7,661 nt of DNA, from assembly GCF_958350005.1 (NCBI RefSeq), contig NZ_CATWFF010000099.1, positions 1 to 7,661 on the forward strand, read 5' to 3'. Within the stretch, counting starts at the first letter, position 1; every line of letters starts with the position of its first letter. This DNA comes from an uncultured Megasphaera sp. Its GTDB lineage: Bacteria; Bacillota; Negativicutes; Veillonellales; Megasphaeraceae. The notes below the pieces were generated by a model. The model worked only from the letters and a program-made list of their open reading frames with translations, did not search any database and was not told the DNA's origin. Below are positions 1 through 6,774 of this stretch, piece by piece. The position numbers were made by a program, and so were the translations under genes.

Positions 1-814
1 TACTTTTTTCTACGCGTCCGGCCAGTTTCATAATGTACTGCTCATCATCGCTTTCAGAGAGATGATTAATCACGTCTTCCTCGTAAATACTGCCGCGCAG
101 TGCATACCCCTGTTGATTCAGCTGGCAGACAAAGTCGGCATAAGCCTGCGTCAGCTGCTCATACGGAACCTGTACATATTGGACTGCATACTGCCCTGCC
201 GGTCTTACATGGAGGTATTTCCGCTGTATGGGCCGATCAACAGGGGAACAGTACCAGGTCGTATGATAGGTCATGGCAGCGATTTCGGCTTCACTGATGA
301 TTTCGCCTACGGTAAAAGACGTATACAGCCCATGAGCTTTACAGAAGGCAACATGCTGTCCCAGCGCTTCGATCATCGACTTTTCATCCTGTTTTTTCGG
401 GCCCGGCGTGACGACAAACCATGTTTCTTCCTGCTCTTCAACAGAAATGGTACCAATATCCGCCTGAAAAGACTGATGGGTCACAGCAATGGTGTTTTTC
501 AGAAGCTTGCGGAGGCGCTGAAGCCGTTTAATTTCCGCAGCCAGCACCTGATCCTGCTGGACCAGCATGTGCAGAAAATCATCAGTATTGCGATGTTTCA
601 TATACTCCTTGATTTCCTGAAGACTCAGGCCCACTTCTTTCAACACGCTGATTAAATCCAATATATCCGCCTGGTATACAGAATAGTATCGGTACCCGTT
701 GGCGCCGATCCGAACAGGCCGAAGGAGTCCAATACGGTCATAATGGAACAACGTATCCTTGGTTACGCCACACAGGGCAGCAAATTCGCCGGTCTTCAGA
801 TGAATTTTTGACAT
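1..814 (-). CDS. MerR-family regulator, BmrR-like, 3' end outside the window
   Basis: Reads from ATG at 814 leftward with no stop before the edge, giving 271 residues. AAGGAG at 821-826 sits 6 nt upstream of the ATG and supports this start. Residues 5-75 form a MerR winged helix-turn-helix: KTGEFAALCGVTKDTLFHYD, then GLLRP and NGYRYYS, the usual helix-turn-helix and wing signatures. A long helix at about 78-112 would be the dimerisation coiled coil. From about 118 onward the sequence looks like a GyrI/BmrR-type effector-binding domain. BmrR-class proteins are about 270-280 residues, so only a few residues are probably missing. Family knowledge: such regulators bind a dyad in an over-long promoter spacer and untwist the DNA when they bind a small, often cationic or lipophilic, ligand. 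The divergent gene pair encodes SMR exporters, so it most likely senses their substrate. The ligand itself cannot be read from the sequence. Confidence 0.9.
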   Translation of the reverse strand, partial: MSKIHLKTGEFAALCGVTKDTLFHYDRIGLLRPVRIGANGYRYYSVYQADILDLISVLKEVGLSLQEIKEYMKHRNTDDFLHMLVQQDQVLAAEIKRLQRLRKLLKNTIAVTHQSFQADIGTISVEEQEETWFVVTPGPKKQDEKSMIEALGQHVAFCKAHGLYTSFTVGEIISEAEIAAMTYHTTWYCSPVDRPIQRKYLHVRPAGQYAVQYVQVPYEQLTQAYADFVCQLNQQGYALRGSIYEEDVINHLSESDDEQYIMKLAGRVEKS

Positions 815-824
815 ATCTTTCTCC

Positions 825-855
825 TTGACTATTGTGTAGCACCATAGTTTATACT
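825..855 (+). promoter_or_regulatory. Promoter of the SMR operon with 19-bp spacer
   Basis: TTGACT at 825-830 and TATACT at 850-855 each match the sigma-70/sigma-A consensus at five of six positions and are separated by 19 bp. Normal spacing is about 17 bp. A 19-20 bp spacer is the hallmark of promoters that a MerR-family activator switches on by distorting the DNA. Transcription would start near 862, giving a leader of about 45 nt before the first SMR gene. Confidence 0.7.
828..848. promoter_or_regulatory. Imperfect dyad in the promoter spacer, likely MerR operator
   Basis: ACTATTGTG (828-836) and CACCATAGT (840-848) are inverted repeats with 8 of 9 positions paired around the 3-nt centre TAG. 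The dyad lies almost exactly between the -35 and -10 boxes of the plus-strand promoter, where MerR-family dimers bind. It is the better positional candidate for the activating operator. That the divergent MerR protein binds it is inferred. Confidence 0.55.
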
Positions 856-863
856 TAAACTAT
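844..863. promoter_or_regulatory. Perfect 8-bp inverted repeat over both -10 boxes
   Basis: ATAGTTTA (844-851) and TAAACTAT (856-863) are perfect inverted repeats around TACT. The element covers the plus-strand -10 and nearly all of the minus-strand -10, and shares five bases with the spacer dyad. A protein bound here would block both promoters. It could be an alternative or second site for the MerR-family regulator, or only a by-product of two facing AT-rich -10 boxes. Confidence 0.45.
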
Positions 864-887
864 ACCAGATTATTCCTGTTTTTACAA
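859..887 (-). promoter_or_regulatory. Promoter of the MerR-family regulator gene
   Basis: On the minus strand TTGTAA (887-882) and TATAGT (864-859) are separated by 17 bp. Transcription would start near 852 and reach the regulator ATG at 814 after about 38 nt. The element overlaps the SMR promoter on the opposite strand, so RNA polymerase cannot occupy both at once. The -35 is weak (four of six). The spacing and -10 are good. Confidence 0.5.
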
Positions 888-906
888 CTGATGAGGAGGT
901 TATACC

Positions 907-1278
907 ATGACTTGCAGAACAGCTCGCTGTTGGTTCCTGCTGTTTCTGGCGGTCTTGTTAGAACTGTTGGGAACAACGGCATTAAAATTCTTTTCTCTTG
1001 ACGACGGCATGACCGGATATGGCGTAATGCTCGTGTGCATTTCCCTGTCTTACTGGCTCCTGAGCAAGGCTATTGAAGCGATTCCCGTGAGCACAGCCTA
1101 TGCCATCTGGGAGGGAACAGGGCTCATCGGCATTACGATTGTAACGTATCTGCTGTTTCACGAATCCCTGAATCCACTGAAGCTCCTGGCTTTTGCCGCT
1201 ATTATTTCCGGATTGCTGATGATCAAGTCCGGCACATCCGTTGCACCGCCAAAGGAGGAATCGACCTATGTCCGTTAG
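907..1278 (+). CDS. SMR family transporter subunit, MdtJ-like
   Basis: A 123-residue membrane protein with four predicted transmembrane helices, at about residues 9-28, 38-56, 62-84 and 91-107. GAGGAGG at 893-899 lies 7 nt before the ATG. It carries the SMR hallmarks. E19 in LLELLGTTALKF matches the essential proton/substrate Glu14 of EmrE. Y65 and W68 in AYAIWEGTG match EmrE Tyr60 and Trp63. The AIWEG and MIKSGT motifs and the slightly long charged C-terminal tail resemble MdtJ, one half of the MdtJI spermidine exporter. A YkkCD-type drug exporter half is the alternative. The next gene overlaps its last 11 bases, so the two are probably made together and form a heterodimer in the cytoplasmic membrane. 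Substrate is unknown: polyamine, guanidinium or a quaternary cation are all possible. Expression is probably induced through the divergent MerR-family regulator. Confidence 0.88.
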   Translation: MTCRTARCWFLLFLAVLLELLGTTALKFFSLDDGMTGYGVMLVCISLSYWLLSKAIEAIPVSTAYAIWEGTGLIGITIVTYLLFHESLNPLKLLAFAAIISGLLMIKSGTSVAPPKEESTYVR

Positions 1279-1597
1279 TATATTTGGCCTGATGGCTGTC
1301 ACTACATCTGCCGTATTAGACGTACTCGCCAATATTCTGCTCAAAAAATCACAAGGCTTTCAGCATAAAGGATATGGTGCAGCCGCTCTGCTCTGCATCG
1401 CCCTGGCCTTTCTGAGCCTGGCCTATGCCATCGGCTTTCTTGAGTTAAGTATTGCCTATGCCTTATTCGGAGCCATTGGGCTCCTGCTGACAACAGTCGC
1501 CGATGTCCGGCTGTTTCGGCTCCGCATCCGTCCTCTGGGCGCTGCGGGACTGTTCATGACCGTTGCCGGCATCGCATTAATTCAGTTTATATCATAA
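1268..1597 (+). CDS. SMR family transporter subunit, MdtI-like, with altered key residues
   Basis: A 109-residue protein with four hydrophobic segments. The start chosen is ATG 1268, because AAAGGAGG at 1251-1258 is 9 nt upstream. A longer reading from 1241 would add nine polar residues and has no good ribosome binding site. The gene overlaps the end of the first SMR gene by 11 bp, the arrangement expected of an obligate heterodimer. VLDVLANILLKKSQGF (about 16-31) aligns with the MdtI helix 1 motif VLEIVANVFLKFSDGF, but the nearly invariant glutamate is aspartate (D18). In SIAYALFGAIG the usual Trp of helix 3 is Phe (F67). These changes suggest a partner that supplies topology or specificity rather than a stand-alone pump, though an Asp can still carry protons. 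Membership of the SMR family is firm. The substrate is not determinable. Confidence 0.85.
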   Translation: MSVSIFGLMAVTTSAVLDVLANILLKKSQGFQHKGYGAAALLCIALAFLSLAYAIGFLELSIAYALFGAIGLLLTTVADVRLFRLRIRPLGAAGLFMTVAGIALIQFIS

Positions 1598-1630
1598 CTA
1601 TATCTATTCGAGCAAGGTCTCGACTATACC

Positions 1631-1670
1631 AAAACCGGCCCAGGTTCCAAAGTGAACCCAGGCCGGTTTT
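1631..1670. terminator. Bidirectional rho-independent terminator between convergent operons
   Basis: AAAACCGGCC (1631-1640) pairs with GGCCGGTTTT (1661-1670). The stem continues after two mismatches with GGTTC/GAACC, leaving a loop of about 6-7 nt. The plus-strand transcript ends in TTTTCTATAT and the minus-strand transcript in TTTTGG. The hairpin therefore serves the SMR operon and the right-hand operon alike. The aspartase stop codon (1671-1673) abuts the stem directly. The rest of the gap 1598-1630 holds only a small weak hairpin (TCGAG/CTCGA). Confidence 0.85.
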
Positions 1671-2993
1671 CTATATATGCTGCATCATATCATCCAATGC
1701 CTGTTTGGCCTTATCCGGGCCGTACTTCCTGATAACGGCGCTGACTACGTCGTATCCCAGCCGGGGAATATACTGGGCACCAAAGGCGGCGGACTGTTCC
1801 AGATGGCGGCGGCACTGTTCTTCCCGTACAGTCAGCCCTTCGGCGCATTTCGTCCGGAACAGGATGACGGCCCGTTCCAGCAGTTCGATGCTCTCCAGGA
1901 GTGAGTCGGCAATAAGGGGCTCAAAGGCATTGAGTTCCAGCTCACCGTGGGAAGCTGCCATGGAAATGGCACTGTCATTGGCCATGACGCGCATGGCACA
2001 CTGCATGACCATTTCCGGCAGAACCGGATTGATTTTTCCCGGCATAATGGAGCTGCCCTGCTGCAGCGGCGGCAGAGAAAGCTCGCCCAGTCCGCCGCAG
2101 GGGCCGGAATTGAGGAGGCGAAAATCATTGGCAATTTTCATGAGATTGACAGCCAGGGCTTTGAGCAGTCCCGATACTTCGACGAAGACATCGTTGTTCT
2201 GCGTCGTATCCATGGGATATTCCGCCGCAGCCAGACCGATGCCGGTCAGGCGACGCAACTCTTCCATGACGCGAAATCGATACTGCCGCGATGCATTTTC
2301 CGCTGTTCCTACGGCTGTACCGCCAAGATTGACCTGCCGCAGCCGTTCTTCTGTCTTGTACAGGCGCCACCGGTCACGGGCAATGGCCTGAGCGTAAGCG
2401 CCAAATTCTTCGCCTGCCGTAATGGGCACGGCATCCATCAGTTCCGTCCGCCCTAATTTAGGAGTTCTCTCATAGTGATTTTCTTTTTCCTGCAGAACTG
2501 TCTGCAGAGCAGCGCAGGCATCACTCAGCCTGCGGAGCTGCAGAATAGCGGCAATGCGCAGGGCCGTAGGATAGACGTCATTCGTCGACTGACCGCGGTT
2601 CACGTCGTCCAGGGGGTGAATGACATCGTACTGGCCATATTCCCTTCCCAGCCGCTTCAGGGCTGCATTGGCCACGACTTCGTTGACGTTCATGTTCGTC
2701 GAAGTCCCGGCACCGCCCTGCAAAGCTTCGGTGACAAAGTCATCATCGTACTGGCCGGCCAGTATATCGTCACAGGCAGCGGCAACGGCTTCGTAAATAC
2801 CCGGTTCCCGCACGTGCAGCGCCGCATAGGTCAGAGCTGCCGCTTTTTTCACTGTAACCATGGCATAAATGAGATTTCTGTTGGTTTTCTTATGATGAAG
2901 AGAAAAATTTTCCATCGCCCTGGCTGTATTGATGCCATAGGCAGCCATGTCAGGCAGCTGCTTCTCTCCCAGACTGTCTCTTTCTGTTCGCAT
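1671..2993 (-). CDS. aspA: Aspartate ammonia-lyase family protein in a hydrogenase maturation context
   Basis: A 440-residue member of the aspartase/fumarase superfamily, expected to convert aspartate to fumarate and ammonia as a cytoplasmic tetramer. ATG 2993 is chosen because AAGGGAG at 3000-3006 lies 6 nt upstream and overlaps the hydF stop. The longer open frame to 3119 runs inside hydF. N-terminal ERDSLGEKQLP and YGINT are aspartase-like. GGAGTSTNMNVNE (93-105) and GQSTNDVYPT (134-143) are substrate-site blocks. GSSIMPGKINP (313-323) is the superfamily signature loop with the catalytic Ser. Oddities: GRTELMDA (181-188) has Glu184 where E. coli aspartase has Gln and fumarases have His, and the protein ends about 25 residues earlier than usual aspartases (about 465-470). 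Aspartase genes are known beside hydE/hydF/hydG in anaerobes, and this one follows hydF by 11 nt. Fumarase is the less likely alternative. Confidence 0.85.
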   Translation of the reverse strand: MRTERDSLGEKQLPDMAAYGINTARAMENFSLHHKKTNRNLIYAMVTVKKAAALTYAALHVREPGIYEAVAAACDDILAGQYDDDFVTEALQGGAGTSTNMNVNEVVANAALKRLGREYGQYDVIHPLDDVNRGQSTNDVYPTALRIAAILQLRRLSDACAALQTVLQEKENHYERTPKLGRTELMDAVPITAGEEFGAYAQAIARDRWRLYKTEERLRQVNLGGTAVGTAENASRQYRFRVMEELRRLTGIGLAAAEYPMDTTQNNDVFVEVSGLLKALAVNLMKIANDFRLLNSGPCGGLGELSLPPLQQGSSIMPGKINPVLPEMVMQCAMRVMANDSAISMAASHGELELNAFEPLIADSLLESIELLERAVILFRTKCAEGLTVREEQCRRHLEQSAAFGAQYIPRLGYDVVSAVIRKYGPDKAKQALDDMMQHI

Positions 2994-3004
2994 TCGTTTC
3001 TCCC

Positions 3005-4195
3005 TTACAGCAGGGTTGCCAGATACGGAAACATAGATACGCTCCGCTTCAAAATCCCCTGCATATAGGCAATAGTAATGCCGTAATTCGTAATAGCAAT
3101 TCCCTGATCGGCAGCACATTTCATGCGGTACTGCACTTCCCGGGCCGGAAGCATACAGCCGCCGCAGTGAATGATCATGGCATACTGTGACAGGTCATCA
3201 GGAAAATCCCGGCCGCTCGTCGTTTCGATGCGAATATCCCGGCCCGTATAATTACGGAGCCAGCGGGGAATCTTGACCGAGCCAATATCGTCACACTGGC
3301 GATGGTGCGTACAGCCTTCGGCAATGAGGACCGTATCGCCGTCCTGCAGCCGTTCCACAGCCGTTACGCCGCGGACGGCTTCGGCCAGCCAGCCTTTATG
3401 ACGGGCCATGAGGATGGAAAAGGACGTAAGCGGCACATCAGGCGGCGTATCAGCAGATACTTTGGCAAAGACCTGGCTGTCCGTCACGACGATAGCCGGC
3501 TTTCCTATCTGTTCCAGTGTGTGACGAAGCTCATATTCCTTGACGACGACAGCTGCTGCATCGGCTTCCAGAATATCCCGGATCGTCTGCTGCTGCGGCA
3601 GAATAATCCGTCCCTTCGGCGCCGCCGTATCAATAGGCACGACGAGGACAGCCATATCGCCGGGATGGAGCAAATCTCCGATAATAGGATCATACGGGTC
3701 CTGCGGCTTCATGCGGGCCAGGTGTTCCTTCAGGGCATCAATGCCCTGACCACAGCGGGCACTGACCAGGAGCGCCCCCTGCGGCGGAACTATATGCGGC
3801 GCAGCATCGGCCTTGTTGTACACGACAAGACAGGGAATCTGCTTGGCCCGAATCAGGGCCAGCAGCTCATCATCACAGGGCTGCCGCCCTTCCTGGGCAT
3901 CAATGACAACGACGGCAATATCGGTCTTATTGAGGACCTGTTTGGTCCGCCGCACGCGCTGCTCTCCCAGTTCACCAACATCGTCGAACCCGGGCGTATC
4001 AATAATCATGACCGGCCCCAGTGGCAGCAGTTCCATCGCTTTATACACCGGATCGGTCGTCGTCCCTTTCGTGTCGGATACGATAGCCAGGTTTTGTCCC
4101 GTAACGGCATTGACAACGCTCGATTTTCCGGCATTGCGCCGGCCGAAAAAACCAATATGTATACGTTCGCCTGACGGCGTATCATTCATGCCCAT
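3005..4195 (-). CDS. hydF: [FeFe]-hydrogenase H-cluster maturation GTPase HydF
   Basis: At 396 residues it is close to the usual HydF length. ATG 4195 is supported by GGGAGG at 4203-4208, 7 nt upstream and inside the end of the preceding gene, whose stop is only 2 nt away. HydF is the scaffold/carrier on which the diiron part of the H-cluster is assembled with the radical SAM enzymes HydE and HydG. An N-terminal Era/TrmE-like GTPase domain has a P-loop GRRNAGKSS (18-26), switch threonines in KGTTTD, DTPG (66-69), NKAD (127-130) and SARCG (145-149). The middle is the dimerisation domain. The C-terminal cluster domain has C295-x-H297 and H343-C344-x-x-C347, with 45 residues between the histidines, fitting the HydF consensus CxHx(44-53)HCxxC. 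Nothing essential is missing. Its position between nitrogenase-like genes and aspA is unusual. No hydE or hydG is present in the window. Confidence 0.96.
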   Translation of the reverse strand: MGMNDTPSGERIHIGFFGRRNAGKSSVVNAVTGQNLAIVSDTKGTTTDPVYKAMELLPLGPVMIIDTPGFDDVGELGEQRVRRTKQVLNKTDIAVVVIDAQEGRQPCDDELLALIRAKQIPCLVVYNKADAAPHIVPPQGALLVSARCGQGIDALKEHLARMKPQDPYDPIIGDLLHPGDMAVLVVPIDTAAPKGRIILPQQQTIRDILEADAAAVVVKEYELRHTLEQIGKPAIVVTDSQVFAKVSADTPPDVPLTSFSILMARHKGWLAEAVRGVTAVERLQDGDTVLIAEGCTHHRQCDDIGSVKIPRWLRNYTGRDIRIETTSGRDFPDDLSQYAMIIHCGGCMLPAREVQYRMKCAADQGIAITNYGITIAYMQGILKRSVSMFPYLATLL

Positions 4196-4197
4196 CG

Positions 4198-5451
4198 CTA
4201 TGCCTCCCGCGTAATCTGTCGTGCAAAGGAATCAAAATCATCAATGAGGTTGGGAATATCCTTTTCGTACAATCGTCCGGAAAAGGCTTCGTGTCCCAGG
4301 GGAATAAAGGCTGCACTGTCAGGACAAACGGGACGATACAGGGGATCGGCAATAACCGTCCCCCTAAAGTCCGCCAGACACTGCTGCAGTTCCGCTTCTG
4401 ATACGACAGTACGGTCTTTGTCCTGCAGCACTCCTGGCCAGGCCTGGAGTGGACAATAGACGCGGACACCGTGCCCGTATTCATGACTGAGAGCTGCAGC
4501 CAGCGAAGCAGCATATACGCTTTCACCGATAATAATGACATCGTCTTTATCAGGGCCCATGCGCTTGGCACAGGTATAGCGGCTGCTCTTCGCCGCCGCA
4601 GCCATGCGGATATCCATGGCTGTGCCGCCCTGCAGGGACCGGCCCATCGGTACGCCGACGACATAGGGCGTGCCAAACCGCTGCTGCAGGGTCTGCGCCG
4701 CCGCGAGGGCACTGCCGGATACGACGAGATTGACGTCGGCCTCGCCGGCACGGCGAATATTTCCCAGCCGGCTGCCCATGGCCCAGGTACTGATGACGGA
4801 AAAGCCGCAGCCTTCCAGGAACTCCCGAATGGACTGATCGCTGCCGTTCATGGCGAAGTCCAGCGGCGTCAGACCCAGTACATTGACGCCAATCGCATCA
4901 GATGGCGCCGACTTGCCGACGCCACCGCAGGAGGCAAATTCCGGCTGCCACGAACATACCAGAGAAGACGCACTGCCGCAGGGTGCCGCTGGCTGCCTGT
5001 CCCGGACAACGCGCTGGGCCAGCATATTCAGCGCCCATTCGATGCCCTGTTCATACGTATGCATGCTGTTCGTCGGCGCAGCCATCGTCAGAATCCCGGT
5101 CTGCCCTTCAATGGCAGCAGCAATAGCGTCCAAATCGGTGCCCATCATAAAAGGAACAGGTGTGCCGAGAAGGACGATAAATTTAGGATTAAATTCTTTC
5201 GCTCCGTCGACAACATCATGTATCAGTTTGTCATCATTTCCCATGACGGCGTCCATTTCCGTCAGTCCTGAAATGAAGAGCAAACTGTCCGTATCGTACC
5301 AGCGCGGTTCGTCATGAGTCGTATAGGTAGAATTGCAGCCTGACGGATCGTGAATAACGATCATGCCGCCCAGCTCAAACAAGGCTGAACAGACGCCGAA
5401 GGTATCAGCCGAATACGCCGATATCCGGCTTATGGCTTCTTTTACAGACAT
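4198..5451 (-). CDS. Nitrogenase component 1-like protein (NifD/NifK fold), second subunit
   Basis: A 417-residue protein of the nitrogenase component 1 superfamily (NifD/K/E/N, BchN/B, CfbD). An in-frame ATG at 5466 would add five residues. ATG 5451 is preferred because GGGGGTG lies 6 nt before it, and the gene then overlaps the preceding stop by 10 nt. From MSVKEA, Cys21 (FGVCSAL) and Cys39 (DPSGCNST) occupy the places of the first two P-cluster cysteines. The third is replaced by Thr in LLGTPVPFMMGTDLDAIA. NLVVSGSA aligns with the NifD stretch around the FeMo-cofactor cysteine, which is Ser here, and no cofactor-histidine motif is visible. A linker at about 150-180 holds three further cysteines (158, 166, 175). 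The second half is a Rossmann-type domain as in the family. Together with the upstream gene it probably forms a heteromeric catalytic component fed by the NifH-like reductase. Substrate is unknown. It is not a true NifD. Confidence 0.85.
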   Translation of the reverse strand: MSVKEAISRISAYSADTFGVCSALFELGGMIVIHDPSGCNSTYTTHDEPRWYDTDSLLFISGLTEMDAVMGNDDKLIHDVVDGAKEFNPKFIVLLGTPVPFMMGTDLDAIAAAIEGQTGILTMAAPTNSMHTYEQGIEWALNMLAQRVVRDRQPAAPCGSASSLVCSWQPEFASCGGVGKSAPSDAIGVNVLGLTPLDFAMNGSDQSIREFLEGCGFSVISTWAMGSRLGNIRRAGEADVNLVVSGSALAAAQTLQQRFGTPYVVGVPMGRSLQGGTAMDIRMAAAAKSSRYTCAKRMGPDKDDVIIIGESVYAASLAAALSHEYGHGVRVYCPLQAWPGVLQDKDRTVVSEAELQQCLADFRGTVIADPLYRPVCPDSAAFIPLGHEAFSGRLYEKDIPNLIDDFDSFARQITREA

Positions 5452-6770
5452 GATGTGCACCCCCATCCTTTACGGCTAATAGCGGGCTTTACTTCTTTTT
5501 CCTGCACTGCTGCTTCCCGCATCCAGCGCAGCAGTGTCCGTACACCGGCAAAATCCCGAAGGCCGCCGTTTTCTGCCATATTGACAAAATGAGTGGTTCC
5601 TGTAAAGTACGCCGCCTTCTGGCCAATAGCCAGAACCGGGCGGTCCGTATGGCGATCAGCACGCCGCATGGCTGCATGGCGAATCGAATAGAGCCGCAGA
5701 TCCGGATAATGCGCTTTCAGCCACTGAAAATCGGCACTATCATCACTGCCGACGGCATCGGCGTAGATGCGCGAAACGGCAAATCCATGTTCCAGCAGAA
5801 CTTTGGCCAAATTAAAGGGACGAAATACAGCGGCAGCATCAATGGCAATTTCCTGCGAACCTACAAGGGATTTTGTCAGGGAAAACTCCTCTTCACAGGC
5901 TGCGGCTGCTGCGCTGCAGTCCAGATACGGAATATCCAACATATCTGCAACCTGCCGTAAATGCTCGTCAATTTCATCTGCCGAAAAGCTGTTGGACACA
6001 TACAGCCCTTTCTGACCCAACTGGTCCTGCAGCGTATCAAGGCCAATATGAGCCAGCGGTTCCTGACCGATATTAACCACACTGGAAGCCATGGCCTGAT
6101 AGTCGGCCCATGTCTTACAGGACGGCAGTTCCCGCAGAATCCGGCCGTGTTTCTGCAGCAGCTGCCGCAGTTCACAATCTGCCTGTACAGGCAGATTGCT
6201 GCCAATGAGGTTGACCGACATGGGGTCCGCTGCTGTCGGTTCCAGCAGGCTGTATATCTGCCGCCGTGTCCGCATTTCTGCCGTCAGTTTCGAATGGCGG
6301 CGAATGGGGTCCATCCAGCACAGGACGAATTTCGTCTGGCCGTACCTTTCTTGGAGACGATGGCAAACATCGTCCATATCGCAGCCCAGGAAATGATGCA
6401 TACACGATGGATACAGAAAACATGCCGTCGGCAATTTGGGCAGACGGGACAGAATATCAGCCGTACTGGCGACGATGAAATCTTCCATTGTCCCGTCATA
6501 CAGGCGCTGTTCCTCTACGACAATGGAAGAAAACCGGTCCATAGCTCCCATTTCCGCTGCCGTCAGCACGACGCCGCGCAGGCAGCCCAGAGCGCAGATA
6601 TAAATCTGATGCGACCCGGGAACGAGCATATTGGTATGAACAATATTCCACGGCCCCCGGGCCGGCGGCGAATACTGCAGGCCATCGTAAAAGAAATCAG
6701 CAGAAGCGGCGTCGCCAATAGTCGTCCAGACTCCGGAAGCATCGCCTTGCGGTTGTATTCGTTTCAGCAT
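5442..6770 (-). CDS. Nitrogenase component 1-like protein, first subunit, with C-terminal CxxC
   Basis: A 442-residue protein assigned to the nitrogenase component 1 superfamily. ATG 6770 is supported by GAGGAG at 6779-6784, 8 nt upstream and 4 nt after the stop of the NifH-like gene. An open frame from 6806 lies within that gene and lacks a binding site. Cysteines at 59 and 63 (YICALGC) follow a Pro-Gly-Ser segment similar to the HGPxGC region. Cys123 in YPSCMHHFLGCDMDD matches the third P-cluster cysteine block (S/T-C-M, then G-D-D), with Cys130 nearby. It diverges far more from NifK than its partner does from NifD, and no FeMo-cofactor residues are recognisable. It ends in GWGCTSCL, a CxxC at 438-441 that looks like a small metal or redox site. 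Order and coupling suggest an obligate partner of the next gene. Function beyond electron transfer to an unknown substrate cannot be stated. Confidence 0.8.
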   Translation of the reverse strand: MLKRIQPQGDASGVWTTIGDAASADFFYDGLQYSPPARGPWNIVHTNMLVPGSHQIYICALGCLRGVVLTAAEMGAMDRFSSIVVEEQRLYDGTMEDFIVASTADILSRLPKLPTACFLYPSCMHHFLGCDMDDVCHRLQERYGQTKFVLCWMDPIRRHSKLTAEMRTRRQIYSLLEPTAADPMSVNLIGSNLPVQADCELRQLLQKHGRILRELPSCKTWADYQAMASSVVNIGQEPLAHIGLDTLQDQLGQKGLYVSNSFSADEIDEHLRQVADMLDIPYLDCSAAAAACEEEFSLTKSLVGSQEIAIDAAAVFRPFNLAKVLLEHGFAVSRIYADAVGSDDSADFQWLKAHYPDLRLYSIRHAAMRRADRHTDRPVLAIGQKAAYFTGTTHFVNMAENGGLRDFAGVRTLLRWMREAAVQEKEVKPAISRKGWGCTSCL

Positions 6771-6774
6771 CGTA

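Noticed and set aside
1600..1630. Small hairpin TCGAG/CTCGA and an ACTATACC match to the regulator dyad flank
   Set aside because: The arms are only 5 bp and the 8-bp match is short enough to arise by chance. The strong terminator next to it explains the region.
2994..3119. N-terminal extension of the aspartase up to 3119
   Set aside because: The extra residues overlap hydF in another frame and resemble no aspartase N-terminus. The start at 2993 has a good ribosome binding site and the expected family start.
3302..4174. Long plus-strand open frame (290 codons) opposite hydF
   Set aside because: Its translation has no recognisable domain and it lies wholly antisense to a clear HydF. It is a by-product of GC-rich third codon positions. 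Similar antisense frames at 5961-6860, 1705-2391, 4471-5271 and 62-655 were rejected for the same reason.
4890..4925. GGVGKS motif in the second component 1-like protein as a nucleotide-binding P-loop
   Set aside because: It resembles the NifH P-loop, but the first glycine of GxxxxGK is missing (Ser at that place) and the surrounding sequence is a linker, so it is probably coincidence.
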